64,000 nt of DNA from Pseudomonas sp. Os17 (GTDB taxonomy: Bacteria > Pseudomonadota > Gammaproteobacteria > Pseudomonadales > Pseudomonadaceae): NCBI RefSeq assembly GCF_001547895.1, contig NZ_AP014627.1, positions 2,421,501 to 2,485,500 on the forward strand, read 5' to 3'. The position numbers and the translations under genes are program-made. Of this stretch, positions 26,050 to 34,744 are shown one piece after another (the stretch's first letter is position 1; every line of letters begins with the position of its first letter). The notes beneath the pieces were generated by a model. It did no database searches, had not been told where the DNA came from, and saw nothing but the letters and a program-made list of their open reading frames with translations.

Positions 26050-26613
26050 TTGCCGGCCACCCGCCTGACCCTGATCTGCCATGCCCGTACCGCCGCCCAG
26101 AAGCAGGCGCGCCTGCCCCTGGACGAAGCCCTGGACATCGACTGGCAGGCCCAGGCCCTGAGTCGGGCGGCAGCCTTCAAGCCCGGGCTGCGGGTGCTCT
26201 GCGGACCGGAGCAGCGCACCCGGCAGACCGCTGCGTTGTTCAGCGCCGCACCGCAGGTGCAGGAGGCCCTGCGCGACTGTGGTTTCGGCGCCTGGCAGGG
26301 GCTGCGCCTTGCCGAATTGCAAGCGCGAGAGCCCCAGGCCTTGCAGGCCTGGCTCGAAGACCCGCAGTGCGCGCCGCCGGGGGGAGAATCGCGGGTCCAA
26401 TTGTGCCGGCGCGTGGCGCAGTGGCTGGAGCAGATGGCCCAGCAACCCGGGCACTGGCTGGCAGTGACCCATCCCATGGTGATCCGCGCCGCCATGCTCC
26501 AGGTGCTGCAGGCGCCCCTGAGCAGTTTCAACCTGCTGGACATCGAGCCTTTGGGCCGCCTCGACCTGAGCCACGCCGGGCGCTGGCGCCTGCGCCTGGA
26601 TGGCCGTGACTGA
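26050..26613 (+). CDS. CobC-like histidine phosphatase with altered RHG motif
   Basis: A 187-residue protein of the histidine phosphatase superfamily, as CobC (alpha-ribazole phosphatase). Family landmarks are LRVLCGPEQRTRQTA, CGFGAWQGLRLAEL and WLAVTHPMVIRAAML. The usual catalytic RHG is replaced by CHA (LTLICHARTAA): the phospho-accepting His stays but the Arg is lost, so activity is doubtful or changed. The start is not certain; TTG at 26050 fits the family N-terminus, and GTG at 25969 would add 27 residues. It precedes cobF by 81 bases in the same direction, which suggests a role in cobalamin synthesis. Confidence 0.75.
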   Translation: MPATRLTLICHARTAAQKQARLPLDEALDIDWQAQALSRAAAFKPGLRVLCGPEQRTRQTAALFSAAPQVQEALRDCGFGAWQGLRLAELQAREPQALQAWLEDPQCAPPGGESRVQLCRRVAQWLEQMAQQPGHWLAVTHPMVIRAAMLQVLQAPLSSFNLLDIEPLGRLDLSHAGRWRLRLDGRD

Positions 26614-26694
26614 GCACCGGGCCCGGCGGCGCATTTCTCGGTCGCGCCGCACCGCCCATACTGTCCCCAGGCTCAACAGCGAGAACCCGACCCC

Positions 26695-27456
26695 ATGAAA
26701 ACCCTTCTGGTCATCGGCATCGGTGCCGGCAACCCCGATTTCATCACCATCCAGGCGATCAAGGCGCTGAACCGCTGCGACCTGGTGTTTCTGATGGACA
26801 AGGGCCCGAGCAAGGATTCACTGCTCGATCTGCGCCGCGAGCTGTGCCAACGCTACCTCACCGAGCGCCCTTATCGCTTCGTCGAAGCACAGACGCCCGA
26901 GCGTCAGCGTGGCGACGTGGACTACCCGGCCAGCGTGCAGGCGCTGAACCGTGACAAGCAGCGGATCTTCGAACGCCTGATCAACGAGGAACTGGAACCG
27001 GGGCAGACCGGGGCCTTCCTGGTCTGGGGCGATCCCGGACTGTATGACAGCACTCTGCGCATCCTGGAGCAGATCCTGGCCAGTGGCGCGGCGCAGTTCG
27101 ACTATCAGGTGATCCCCGGCATCACCAGCGTCCAGGCCCTGGCTGCCCAGCACAAGGTGCCGCTCAGCCGCATCGGCCGCTCACTGGAAATCACCACCGG
27201 CCGCCGTCTGGCGGCGGGGCAGGCCGGAACGGCCGACAGCCGGGTGGTGATGCTGGATGCCGAGGATGCCTATTGCCAACTGCGCAATCAGGATCTGGAC
27301 ATCTACTGGGGCGCCTACCTGGGCACCGCGGACGAGATCCTCATTTCCGGGCGGCTCGACGAGGTCGCCGACCAGATCCAGCGGGTCCGGCGCCAGGCGC
27401 GGGAGACCCATGGCTGGATCATGGACACCTACCTGCTGCGTAAACCGGAGCCCTAG
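26695..27456 (+). CDS. cobF: CobF, precorrin-6A synthase (deacetylating)
   Basis: A 253-residue SAM-dependent methyltransferase of the aerobic cobalamin route. CobF methylates C-1 of precorrin-5 and removes the acyl group as acetate, giving precorrin-6A. Seen: the tetrapyrrole-methylase opening LLVIGIGAGNPDFITIQAIKAL, LVFLMDKG, GAFLVWGDPGLYDSTLRILEQIL and YQVIPGITSVQALAAQHKVPL. Length and C-terminal extension match CobF and not CobI/J/M. It stands apart from other cob genes in this window but follows a CobC-like gene. The ATG is 5 bases from a weak GAGAAC site. Confidence 0.9.
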   Translation: MKTLLVIGIGAGNPDFITIQAIKALNRCDLVFLMDKGPSKDSLLDLRRELCQRYLTERPYRFVEAQTPERQRGDVDYPASVQALNRDKQRIFERLINEELEPGQTGAFLVWGDPGLYDSTLRILEQILASGAAQFDYQVIPGITSVQALAAQHKVPLSRIGRSLEITTGRRLAAGQAGTADSRVVMLDAEDAYCQLRNQDLDIYWGAYLGTADEILISGRLDEVADQIQRVRRQARETHGWIMDTYLLRKPEP

Positions 27457-27482
27457 TCGCCGGCCTGGCAGCGCATCCTGGG

Positions 27483-27522
27483 CCGCCAAGCCGCCAAGCC
27501 GCCAAGCCGCCAAGCCGCCAAG
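27483..27522 (+). repeat. Five tandem copies of the 8-mer CCGCCAAG
   Basis: A perfect 8-bp short tandem repeat in the gap after cobF. Units of 8 are not a multiple of three, and no gene covers it. The rest of the 377-base gap shows nothing beyond the promoter-side inverted repeat. Confidence 0.85.
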
Positions 27523-27775
27523 CCGGCGACCGCTACAGCGGGCGGTGCCCAGCGTTGCCGGCGAAGGGCCGTGGCGTGCGCTCATCGCGCCTGCTTCGAC
27601 GGCGGGATGTGGCGGTGAACATGCACCGTTGTGCGGCGAATGTCGGGTTGTTCAACGAAAATGCACGGTGTCGGGGCGCTGGCAGAGGCACGGGAACGCA
27701 GGCGCAGGGTTTTTGTAAGTATTTGTCGCATAAACACAATTTGCCGCTTCAGAGCCGCTCTAGACTGCTGGCCAC

Positions 27776-27796
27776 TTCGATTTGCCCATAATCGAA
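27776..27796 (+). promoter_or_regulatory. Inverted repeat upstream of the amino-acid binding protein gene
   Basis: TTCGATT and AATCGAA are separated by 7 bases and lie 38 bases before the start codon. This is an operator-like arrangement; the regulator is unknown. Confidence 0.35.
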
Positions 27797-27833
27797 ACCA
27801 GCCAATAAAAGTCTCCGTCTCCTGGAGTTATAA

Positions 27834-28613
27834 ATGAACAAGTTTGCGCTGTTTGGTGCCCTGGCACTGTCGCTGTTTTCCTTCACCGCTTCGGCCGACG
27901 AGGCCAAGCCGATCCGTATCGGCATCGAAGCCGGCTACCCGCCGTTCTCGATGAAGACCCCCGACGGCAAGCTCACCGGTTTCGACGTGGACCTGGGCGA
28001 CGCCCTGTGCGAGCAGATGAAAGTCAAATGCACCTGGGTCGAGCAGGAGTTCGATGGCCTGATCCCGGCGCTGAAGGTGAAGAAGATCGACGCCATCCTG
28101 TCGTCCATGACCATCACCGACGACCGCAAGAAGAACGTCGATTTCACCATCAAGTACTACCACACCCCGGCGCGCTTCGTGATGAAGGCCGGCACCGCCA
28201 TCAAGGACCCGCTGACCGAGCTCAAGGGCAAGAAAGTCGGCGTGCTGCGTGCCAGTACCCACGACCGCTTCGCCACCGAAGTGCTGGTGCCGGCGGGCAT
28301 CGACCTGGTGCGCTACGGCTCCCAGCAGGAAGCCAACCTGGACATGGTCTCCGGTCGTGTCGATGCGCTGCTGGCCGACTCGGTCAACCTCAATGACGGC
28401 TTCCTGAAAACCGACGCCGGCAAGGGCTTCGCCTTCGTCGGTCCCGAGTACAACGATCCGAAGTACTTCGGTGGCGGTGCCGGCATTGCCGTGCGCAAGG
28501 GCGACAAGGAGCTGGCGGAGAAATTCAACAGCGCCATCACCGAGATCCGCGCCAACGGCAAGTACAAGCAAGTGCAAGACAAGTACTTCGATTTCGACGT
28601 CTACGGCGAGTAA
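27834..28613 (+). CDS. Lysine/arginine/ornithine-type periplasmic binding protein
   Basis: A 259-residue periplasmic binding protein for cationic amino acids (HisJ/ArgT/AotJ family). It has a signal peptide ([21 protein letters not shown]), then [34 protein letters not shown], the family signature, [16 protein letters not shown] (Arg binding the substrate carboxylate) and [22 protein letters not shown]. It should deliver its ligand to an ABC permease, but no permease or ATPase gene is adjacent. The ribosome site is TGGAGTT. A strong terminator follows, so it is monocistronic. Confidence 0.9.
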   Translation: MNKFALFGALALSLFSFTASADEAKPIRIGIEAGYPPFSMKTPDGKLTGFDVDLGDALCEQMKVKCTWVEQEFDGLIPALKVKKIDAILSSMTITDDRKKNVDFTIKYYHTPARFVMKAGTAIKDPLTELKGKKVGVLRASTHDRFATEVLVPAGIDLVRYGSQQEANLDMVSGRVDALLADSVNLNDGFLKTDAGKGFAFVGPEYNDPKYFGGGAGIAVRKGDKELAEKFNSAITEIRANGKYKQVQDKYFDFDVYGE

Positions 28614-28636
28614 GCCGTCGGCTCGATACATGAGGT

Positions 28637-28676
28637 AAAAAAAGGTGGCGGCCGCAACTCGGTCGCCACCTTTTTT
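28637..28676 (+). terminator. Intrinsic terminator after the amino-acid binding protein gene
   Basis: An A-run, GGTGGCG, a 13-base loop, CGCCACC and six T. A clear rho-independent terminator, and likely to work in both directions. Confidence 0.9.
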
Positions 28677-28729
28677 CTGCGCGGCTGTTTTATTCTGCAC
28701 CGCGCTTTTTCTTGAACCCTGGAGCCAGC

Positions 28730-29842
28730 ATGCAACGCATCGACCATTCCCTGCCCTGGGGCCACCTGGGCACCCAGCGCCAGCTCAGCGTGTTCCGCTT
28801 TGGCAGCGGCACGCGCAAGGTGTACATCCAGGCCAGCCTGCACGCCGATGAATTGCCGGGCATGCGCACCGCCTGGGAGCTCAAGCAGCGTCTGGCCGAG
28901 CTGGAACGCCAGGGCCGCCTTGAGGGGGTGATCGAGTTGGTTCCGGTGGCCAACCCCATCGGCCTGGATCAGCAGGTGCAGGGCAGCCACCTGGGGCGTT
29001 TCGAACTGGGCAGCGGCAAGAACTTCAACCGCGCCTTCGTCGAGCTCAGCGGCCCGGTGGGCGACCTGATCGGCAAGCAGCTGGGCAGCGATGCCAGCGC
29101 CAATATCGCCTTGATCCGCGGCGCCATGCTCCAGGTGCTGGACGAACTGCCGCCGCCGGCCTCGCAACTGGAGGCCTTGCACCGATTGCTGCTGCGCCAT
29201 GCCTGTGACGCCGATATCACCCTGGATCTGCACTGCGATTTCGAAGCGGCGATCCACCTCTACGCCTTGCCCCAGCACTGGCCGCAGTGGCAGTCCCTGG
29301 CGGCGCGGCTCAAGGCCGGGGTGGCGCTGCTCTGTGAAGACTCCGGCGGCAGCTCCTTCGACGAGTCCTGTTCCGCGCCCTGGCTGCGCCTGGCTCGGGA
29401 TTTTCCCCGGGCGGCCATTCCCCCGGCCAACCTGGCCACCACCCTGGAGCTGGGCAGCATGGGCGACACCCGGGTCGAGCAGGCCCGGGCCAATGCCGAG
29501 GCCATCCTCGGCTTTCTCGCCGAACAGGGCCTGATCAGCGGCGACTGGCCCGCCGCGCCGCAACGGTGCTGCGAAGGCATGCCCTTCGAAGGCACCGAAT
29601 ACCTGTTTGCCCCGCACCATGGCGTGGTCAGCTTCCTGCGCGAGGCCGGCGAGTGGGTGGAGCGCGGCGATGCCCTGTTCGAAGTGGTCGACCCGCTGCA
29701 CGACACCGTCAGCACCGTGCGGGCCGGCACCAGCGGCGTGCTCTTTGCCCTGGACCGCGGACGCTACACCCAGCCGGGCATCTGGTTGGCCAAGGTGGCC
29801 GGCCGCGAGGCGATTCGCGCCGGCAAACTGATCAACGACTGA
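28730..29842 (+). CDS. AstE/AspA-like zinc carboxypeptidase-fold deacylase
   Basis: A 370-residue protein of the succinylglutamate desuccinylase / aspartoacylase family (M14-like zinc hydrolases that remove acyl groups from amino acids). Zinc ligands are visible as HADELPG (His-x-x-Glu) near residue 44 and His in DITLDLHCDFEA. The C-terminal part (PHHGVVSFLREAGEWVERGDALFEVVDPL) resembles a lipoyl-like beta module found in this subgroup. The chosen ATG follows GGAG by 5 bases. It lies alone after the binding protein gene and its terminator. Substrate not known; an N-acyl amino acid is likely. Confidence 0.83.
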   Translation: MQRIDHSLPWGHLGTQRQLSVFRFGSGTRKVYIQASLHADELPGMRTAWELKQRLAELERQGRLEGVIELVPVANPIGLDQQVQGSHLGRFELGSGKNFNRAFVELSGPVGDLIGKQLGSDASANIALIRGAMLQVLDELPPPASQLEALHRLLLRHACDADITLDLHCDFEAAIHLYALPQHWPQWQSLAARLKAGVALLCEDSGGSSFDESCSAPWLRLARDFPRAAIPPANLATTLELGSMGDTRVEQARANAEAILGFLAEQGLISGDWPAAPQRCCEGMPFEGTEYLFAPHHGVVSFLREAGEWVERGDALFEVVDPLHDTVSTVRAGTSGVLFALDRGRYTQPGIWLAKVAGREAIRAGKLIND

Positions 29843-29965
29843 GCCGCCAGGGGCGAGGCCGATGAGGCACGGGCACTGGCTGGCCAGGGAAAGCGGCGGT
29901 GGGTTAGCCCTCGACGCGCCAGCGTGCCCTTCGCCGGCTAGCCGGTTCCTGCACTAGAGGTGTCC

Positions 29966-30349
29966 GTGTCGCGAGTGTCCCAGTCTATCCGCCTGCTGTT
30001 CGCCCTGTGCCTGCTGGCGGCCACCTTCAATCACCTGAGCGCCGCAATGGACCACGGGTTGCTCTGGGACTATGGCTATGGCGTCGACACGCCCCTGGCC
30101 AGCCGGGCGTTCTGGGGTTCCCTGAGCTTTTTCGACCCGCTGGCGGCGTTGCTGCTGTGGCTGCGCCCGCGCTGGGGGTTGCTGCTGACCCTGGCGATCA
30201 TCGTGCTGGATGTCGTGCACAACAGCTTTTATGTGGCGGCCCACGGCCAGTGGCTGGAAACCTTCTACCTGTCCCAGGTGGGGTTCGGGCTGGCGGTGCT
30301 GGTGCTGCTGCCTTTGGCCTGGCGGGGGCTGGCGCTGCCCGACAGATGA
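29966..30349 (+). CDS. Small inner-membrane protein of unknown function
   Basis: A 127-residue protein with four hydrophobic segments: SIRLLFALCLLAATFNHLSAAM, WGSLSFFDPLAALLLWL, WGLLLTLAIIVLDVVHNSFYV and VGFGLAVLVLLPLAW. I do not recognise a functional family. The start is one of three nearby GTG codons; the middle one is 5 bases from AGAGG and was chosen. It is followed after 71 bases by a secreted esterase gene in the same direction. Confidence 0.65.
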   Translation: MSRVSQSIRLLFALCLLAATFNHLSAAMDHGLLWDYGYGVDTPLASRAFWGSLSFFDPLAALLLWLRPRWGLLLTLAIIVLDVVHNSFYVAAHGQWLETFYLSQVGFGLAVLVLLPLAWRGLALPDR

Positions 30350-30420
30350 ACCTGCGGGCCCGGCGATGCTAGGCTCCGGCACTGATTTTCTGACCATCCC
30401 TCAAGCACAAGGAGCCGCAC

Positions 30421-31137
30421 ATGATCCGCAACCTGGCGCTATTGCTCGCCTTGGCCGCGCCCCTGGCCCACGCCGAACCGACGCTGCGCGACGATCTGCC
30501 GTTGCGCTACCTGGAGCAGGCCCCCGCGGACACCCGCAACCAGCCGCTGGTGATCTTCCTGCATGGCTACGGCAGCAACGAGGCCGACCTGTTCGGCCTG
30601 CATGAGCGCCTGCCGACGACCTACACCTACCTTTCGGCCAGGGCGCCGCAGACCCTGGAGCAGGGCAGTTACCAGTGGTTCCAGCGCAAGGGCCAGGGCG
30701 CCTATGACGGCGTGACCGAGGAACTGGCCGGCAGCGCCGAGCTGATTGGCCAGTTTGTCCGCGGCGCGGTGGCCAAGTATCACACCCAGCCGGACAAGGT
30801 GGTGCTGGTGGGGTTCAGCCAGGGCGCGGTCATGGCCTATGAAGTGGGGCTGCGTCATCCGCAGTCGGTGCGCGGCATTGCCGCCCTGAGCGGGAAGATC
30901 CTGCCGCTGCTGGCCGGCCAGGTGAAAGACAGCCCGGACCTGCAGCGCCTGGGCATCTTCATCGGCCACGGCACCGACGATCGGCGCCTGCCCTACAGCG
31001 ACGGGGAGCAGGCCAATCGCCTGCTCCGTGGAGCCTCGCTGCAACCGCAGTTCCATGCCTACCCGGGATTGGGGCACAGCATCAGCGAAGCCGAGATCGA
31101 AGACCTCAAGGCTTGGCTGCAGGGGCTCAACCCCTGA
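30421..31137 (+). CDS. Secreted phospholipase/carboxylesterase-family hydrolase
   Basis: A 238-residue alpha/beta hydrolase with a signal peptide (MIRNLALLLALAAPLAHA). Catalytic triad: Ser in VVLVGFSQGAVMAYEVGL, Asp in IFIGHGTDDRRLPY and His in YPGLGHSISEAE. The oxyanion region is VIFLHGYGSNEADLFGL. This is the EstB / acyl-protein-thioesterase-like group, but it is exported, so it would act on periplasmic or external esters. The ribosome site is AAGGAG. The gene downstream converges with it. Confidence 0.85.
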   Translation: MIRNLALLLALAAPLAHAEPTLRDDLPLRYLEQAPADTRNQPLVIFLHGYGSNEADLFGLHERLPTTYTYLSARAPQTLEQGSYQWFQRKGQGAYDGVTEELAGSAELIGQFVRGAVAKYHTQPDKVVLVGFSQGAVMAYEVGLRHPQSVRGIAALSGKILPLLAGQVKDSPDLQRLGIFIGHGTDDRRLPYSDGEQANRLLRGASLQPQFHAYPGLGHSISEAEIEDLKAWLQGLNP

Positions 31138-31150
31138 GCCGAAGCGGGTT

Positions 31151-31729
31151 TTACTGACCGAGGATCTGCTTCATCAGCGCTGCATGGCCGGCCTTGTCGG
31201 CGGCCCGGGAAATCACCTGCACCACCGCCATGCGCGAGCCGGAACCGGCGATCAGGGTCGAGTTCAGGGTCTGGCCGCCGCCCTGGGTCGCGGTGCTGTC
31301 GATCTGCCGCACCCCCAGGCCCTTGAGGGTCATGCTCTTTTCACTCTGCTTGCTGAAGTCCGGCAGGGCGGCGGCCTGTTGCGAGAGAAAACTGCTGACC
31401 GCGGCATCGAGAAAGGCGCTGTCGTTGTCCTTGACCTGGGCCGCATTGGGAATGTTGTTCTGCGCGGCGATCACCACGGTGCGGGTGGTGGCGTTGGAAT
31501 ACAAAGTGCCGCTGGCGCCCGCGGTGCCATCGGCCTCGCTGCCGGCCGGCAGGGCCGAGGCGCTGAAGCCCTTGGGCAGGGTGAAGGCCAGCTTGCCGCC
31601 AAGCATCGAGACCTTTTCCCCGGGCGCCTGCTTGGCCGTGGACTTGCCGGCCGCGAGCGCGTTCAGCGCACCGAAGCCCGCCACCGCGGCGAACACCAGG
31701 ACCAGGGCTTTTCTAGCGAAGGATGACAT
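31151..31729 (-). CDS. Exported protein of unknown function
   Basis: A 192-residue protein with a signal peptide (MSSFARKALVLVFAAVAGFGALNALAAG) and no lipobox. The mature part is rich in Ala, Ser, Gln and Thr with a central beta-rich segment (GKLAFTLPKGFSASALP, RTVVIAAQNN) and an IDSTATQGGGQTLNSTLIAGSG stretch. It resembles DcrB-like or stress-related periplasmic proteins in general pattern, but I cannot name the family. The start is the ATG 7 bases after GGAG. Convergent with the esterase gene. Confidence 0.6.
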   Translation of the reverse strand: MSSFARKALVLVFAAVAGFGALNALAAGKSTAKQAPGEKVSMLGGKLAFTLPKGFSASALPAGSEADGTAGASGTLYSNATTRTVVIAAQNNIPNAAQVKDNDSAFLDAAVSSFLSQQAAALPDFSKQSEKSMTLKGLGVRQIDSTATQGGGQTLNSTLIAGSGSRMAVVQVISRAADKAGHAALMKQILGQ

Positions 31730-31898
31730 GCACAATCTCCGGGCATGGGATCAGGGGGGGGCGCATCATCCCATGGTCGTCACAGAAGGCTCCAGAAGGA
31801 TTTTTCGTGGTGGACCAATGACCGCCAGCTGTTTCGGTTCTTGAGGTTCATAAGACACCGAAGAGTGGCAATCGGGCCTCGACTTCTCGCTGGGCTGG

Positions 31899-33701
31899 TT
31901 ACGTATCGACCGGCCATGTGCCGCGCCGAACCATCTCTTTGACTCGATCTGCACCGTTGGCGCGGACTAAAAGCTCCAGCCTGGCCTTTTCGATGTCCTC
32001 CGCGCTCCAGAGCTCGGTTGCCATCGTGGCTTTTTCGTGGGACCAGCCATTGTCGTAGTGACGTACCACATATTGCTGCTGGTATTCCCACATGGCGGTG
32101 CCAGGAATCGGGGTCACGATAAACGGGTTTGCATAGGCCATGCCTGCGCCCATTAGGCTCACCGCGTAGTCGGTGGTTCTTTCGATCAATTCCAGGCTTT
32201 CGATAAAGGGCTTGGCGCCCGCAGTGGCGGGCGGATTGACAAAACCCAGCATGAAACCGCCAGTGACTTGAATGCCGTGCTCAGTGAATATCTCGATGAG
32301 TTCAAAGGTAGCTTGCTGAATGGCGTTGAAGCGCGACTTGTTGGAGTTGATCAGGCTTTCCTCGTTGGCACTTTCCACCGCAAGGTAAATGTTGTAGCAG
32401 CCGTTTTCGGCAATCGAGCGGATGAACTGCCGGGCTGTCAGTCCGCCCTTGATCGCGGCGATGACGTTGCGGTACTGCGGATTTTTCAGTTCCTGATCAT
32501 CCAGCTCAGCGAGGAAACGCTCGCCTTTGTGCAGCAGCACCAGATTGAACAGGCTCAGGCCACCTTCTTCGACCCAGGGCAAGTTGTGCTTTTTCAGCAG
32601 GCGCCCCACTTCCATGGCGTACAGCGGATCGTGCATCAGATGGTCGTCCTCGATCAGTACCTCGGTCACGCCCTGATTGACCAGATCCGCCAGGTGCAGG
32701 TCGAACCAATCCAGTCCCAAGGCACGCCATGGGCCGTTGATCTTGGGGATGTAGCAGAAGTTGCAGTTCACGTTGCAGCCGATGGTGGAGAAGATCTGCG
32801 CCCAGGCGCCGTGTTTGTGCACCCGAGCGCCAGAGGAGTGATAGGGCTGCAGATAGTGGTTCATGTTCAGGAAACTGAAGTCGGGCAAGGGCATGACCCC
32901 GAGACGCTCCTCCAGACCCTGGCGGCTAGGCACAATGCTCAAGTAGTTGGATTTGCGCGAAGGGCGAACCAGTTGTCCCTGCTGGCCACGATAGGCAACC
33001 CCCGGAACTGCATGAATGTCGGCGCCGCCATGGCTCAAGGCGTCGAGCAACAGGGTAAAGGCACGGTCGGCCTCATTGATCAGGACAAAATCAAATGCCG
33101 AGTCCAGCAGCGCGTTCTGCCAATCGCCGCTGGAGTGCGCGCCTCCAGTCACCAGTACCAGGTTGGGATCGATGGACTTGACCAGATCCGCCAGCGCCCG
33201 AGCGTTACCCCATTGCACGGTGTAGTTGCACTGGATACCGACGATATCGGGCTGCGCAGTCTCGATGATGGTGCGCATCTGCTCATCGCTCAGGCCGTAG
33301 CGCAGCAAGTGTCCCTGATCGACTTGCACCAGGGGAGACTCCTGTTCCCAGCCAGCGAAGGGGGCGTCGATGATCTGTACGTCGTACCCCGCGCGCCTGG
33401 CCACTGTGGCGATACGCAGCAGGCCGATGGGAGTACCTGCACGCTTCATCACCTCAAAGGTATCGATGCCGATTTGGGTGAATGCGCTGTCTTTCGGTGC
33501 CGGTTCGACCAAGCGCGTGTAGGGCGGAACGAATAACAGCACTCTTGGGGCTTCGCCATGGGAGCGGCGGCGTGTGGCGCTATGGCTGGTCGTTCGGGAG
33601 GGGAGCCCCAGATGCTGCAGGGTCGCTCTGGTGGGGGCTACCGAAAAAAACGGGCCGGTACGATCGAGCCTCTCAGCCCCTTGGGAGGCAATCAGATGCA
33701 T
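31899..33701 (-). CDS. B12-binding domain radical SAM enzyme
   Basis: A 600-residue enzyme. Residues 52-240 form a cobalamin-binding Rossmann domain (PRVLLFVPPYTRLVEP, PIGLLRIATVARRAGYDVQIIDAPF, DIVGIQCNY, LVLVTGGAHSSGDW). Residues 300-520 form a radical SAM barrel with the cluster motif CNVNCNFC (Cys309, Cys313, Cys316). Such enzymes often methylate unreactive carbon or rearrange natural-product skeletons using SAM and methylcobalamin. It is the last gene of a minus-strand set after an EamA exporter and an AraC regulator. The first 50 residues are disordered-looking. The ATG follows AAGGAACT. Substrate and product are unknown. Confidence 0.83.
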   Translation of the reverse strand: MHLIASQGAERLDRTGPFFSVAPTRATLQHLGLPSRTTSHSATRRRSHGEAPRVLLFVPPYTRLVEPAPKDSAFTQIGIDTFEVMKRAGTPIGLLRIATVARRAGYDVQIIDAPFAGWEQESPLVQVDQGHLLRYGLSDEQMRTIIETAQPDIVGIQCNYTVQWGNARALADLVKSIDPNLVLVTGGAHSSGDWQNALLDSAFDFVLINEADRAFTLLLDALSHGGADIHAVPGVAYRGQQGQLVRPSRKSNYLSIVPSRQGLEERLGVMPLPDFSFLNMNHYLQPYHSSGARVHKHGAWAQIFSTIGCNVNCNFCYIPKINGPWRALGLDWFDLHLADLVNQGVTEVLIEDDHLMHDPLYAMEVGRLLKKHNLPWVEEGGLSLFNLVLLHKGERFLAELDDQELKNPQYRNVIAAIKGGLTARQFIRSIAENGCYNIYLAVESANEESLINSNKSRFNAIQQATFELIEIFTEHGIQVTGGFMLGFVNPPATAGAKPFIESLELIERTTDYAVSLMGAGMAYANPFIVTPIPGTAMWEYQQQYVVRHYDNGWSHEKATMATELWSAEDIEKARLELLVRANGADRVKEMVRRGTWPVDT

Positions 33702-33729
33702 TTTTTGAGTTCCTTGTTGGTACAGAGAA

Positions 33730-34644
33730 TCAGGCGCCGGAGGTGCGTCGACGTGAGGTAGCGATCACCGCTCCAGCGATGATGAGTAGCGCCGGTATGA
33801 GCAGGATCGGGTTGGCGTGGGTTTGGCCGACCAGGATCAGCAACAGGGTGGAAAACAGTGGGGCGAGATAGGAAAGAGCGCCGAGACTCGCCAGGTTGCC
33901 GTGTTTGGTCGCGTGATCCCATGCAAAGAATGCCAGGCCAACCGGGCCCAGCCCGAGGCCGATGATCGCCGCCCATTGCCCGTAGTCAGGCTGAACCGTG
34001 GTTTCGAACGCCAGGTGACAAAGCGCTCCGGCCACGGCCACCAGGCCGCAGATTGCCCCGATGATGCTGCTGGGAACGTTGCTGAAGCGTCGATTGATCA
34101 CCGAGTAACCCGACCAGACCAAGGCACAGAGCAAGGCAGCCGCATAGCCAGCGATCGGCATGCTGGCCACGCCGGACTGTGAGCGTTGCTGCATGATGAA
34201 CGCCGTACCGGCGAGCCCCAGGAGTGCTCCCAGCAGTTGTCGCGGGCGCAGTCGCTGGCCGCCACTGACACCGGCCAGCAAGACGATCAGCAGGGGCCAG
34301 AGGTAGGCAATCAGGCTGGCCTCGGCCGGGGGGGCGGCCTTGAGGGCGAAGAAATACAGCGCGTGATAGCCGAAGATTCCCAGAAAGCCTGTGGCCCACA
34401 CCTTCCATGGCTGACGCCAGCCTTGAAAGCCCTCAGCACCGCGCAGCCCGAGAATGAACAGGCTGGCCAGAAAGGCTACGGCAAAGCTCAAAGCCAGCAA
34501 CTCAAAAGGCGGGATGCCTGACGTCAGGGTGGTGAGCAAGGCCAGGCAGGACCACAGAAACACGGCAATCACCCCAATGGCGGTTGCCGAGGCGGCGGAT
34601 CTTGAGGCCGAGAGCGTTTTGGTAGGCGTCGTTGCTTGTGTCAT
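33730..34644 (-). CDS. EamA-family (DMT) exporter
   Basis: A 304-residue inner-membrane protein with ten predicted helices in two EamA halves: GVIAVFLWSCLALLTTL... with APPAEASLIAYLWPLLIVLLAG at the end of the first half, and AGYAAALLCALVWSGYSVINRRF through SLGALSYLAPLFSTLLLILVGQ in the second. Members export amino acids or small metabolites. It sits 28 bases before the radical SAM gene and 100 bases after the AraC regulator, so it may export the radical SAM product or its substrate. The start ATG gives the usual N-terminus; the longer frame adds unlikely sequence. Confidence 0.85.
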   Translation of the reverse strand: MTQATTPTKTLSASRSAASATAIGVIAVFLWSCLALLTTLTSGIPPFELLALSFAVAFLASLFILGLRGAEGFQGWRQPWKVWATGFLGIFGYHALYFFALKAAPPAEASLIAYLWPLLIVLLAGVSGGQRLRPRQLLGALLGLAGTAFIMQQRSQSGVASMPIAGYAAALLCALVWSGYSVINRRFSNVPSSIIGAICGLVAVAGALCHLAFETTVQPDYGQWAAIIGLGLGPVGLAFFAWDHATKHGNLASLGALSYLAPLFSTLLLILVGQTHANPILLIPALLIIAGAVIATSRRRTSGA

Positions 34645-34744
34645 GGGTCCCGCCCGATGAGCGTTTCGAAGCGGGGATGATAGGAAGGACGATCGGTCGG
34701 GTATTGGCGTGTGCTGCCTAATACTTGTTCCAGGCTGCACGTTT

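Noticed and set aside
27457..27833. Small genes in the gap after cobF (frames of 60-150 codons)
   Set aside because: Translations are Arg/Gly/Ser-rich with no recognisable domain, and some run through the 8-bp repeats.
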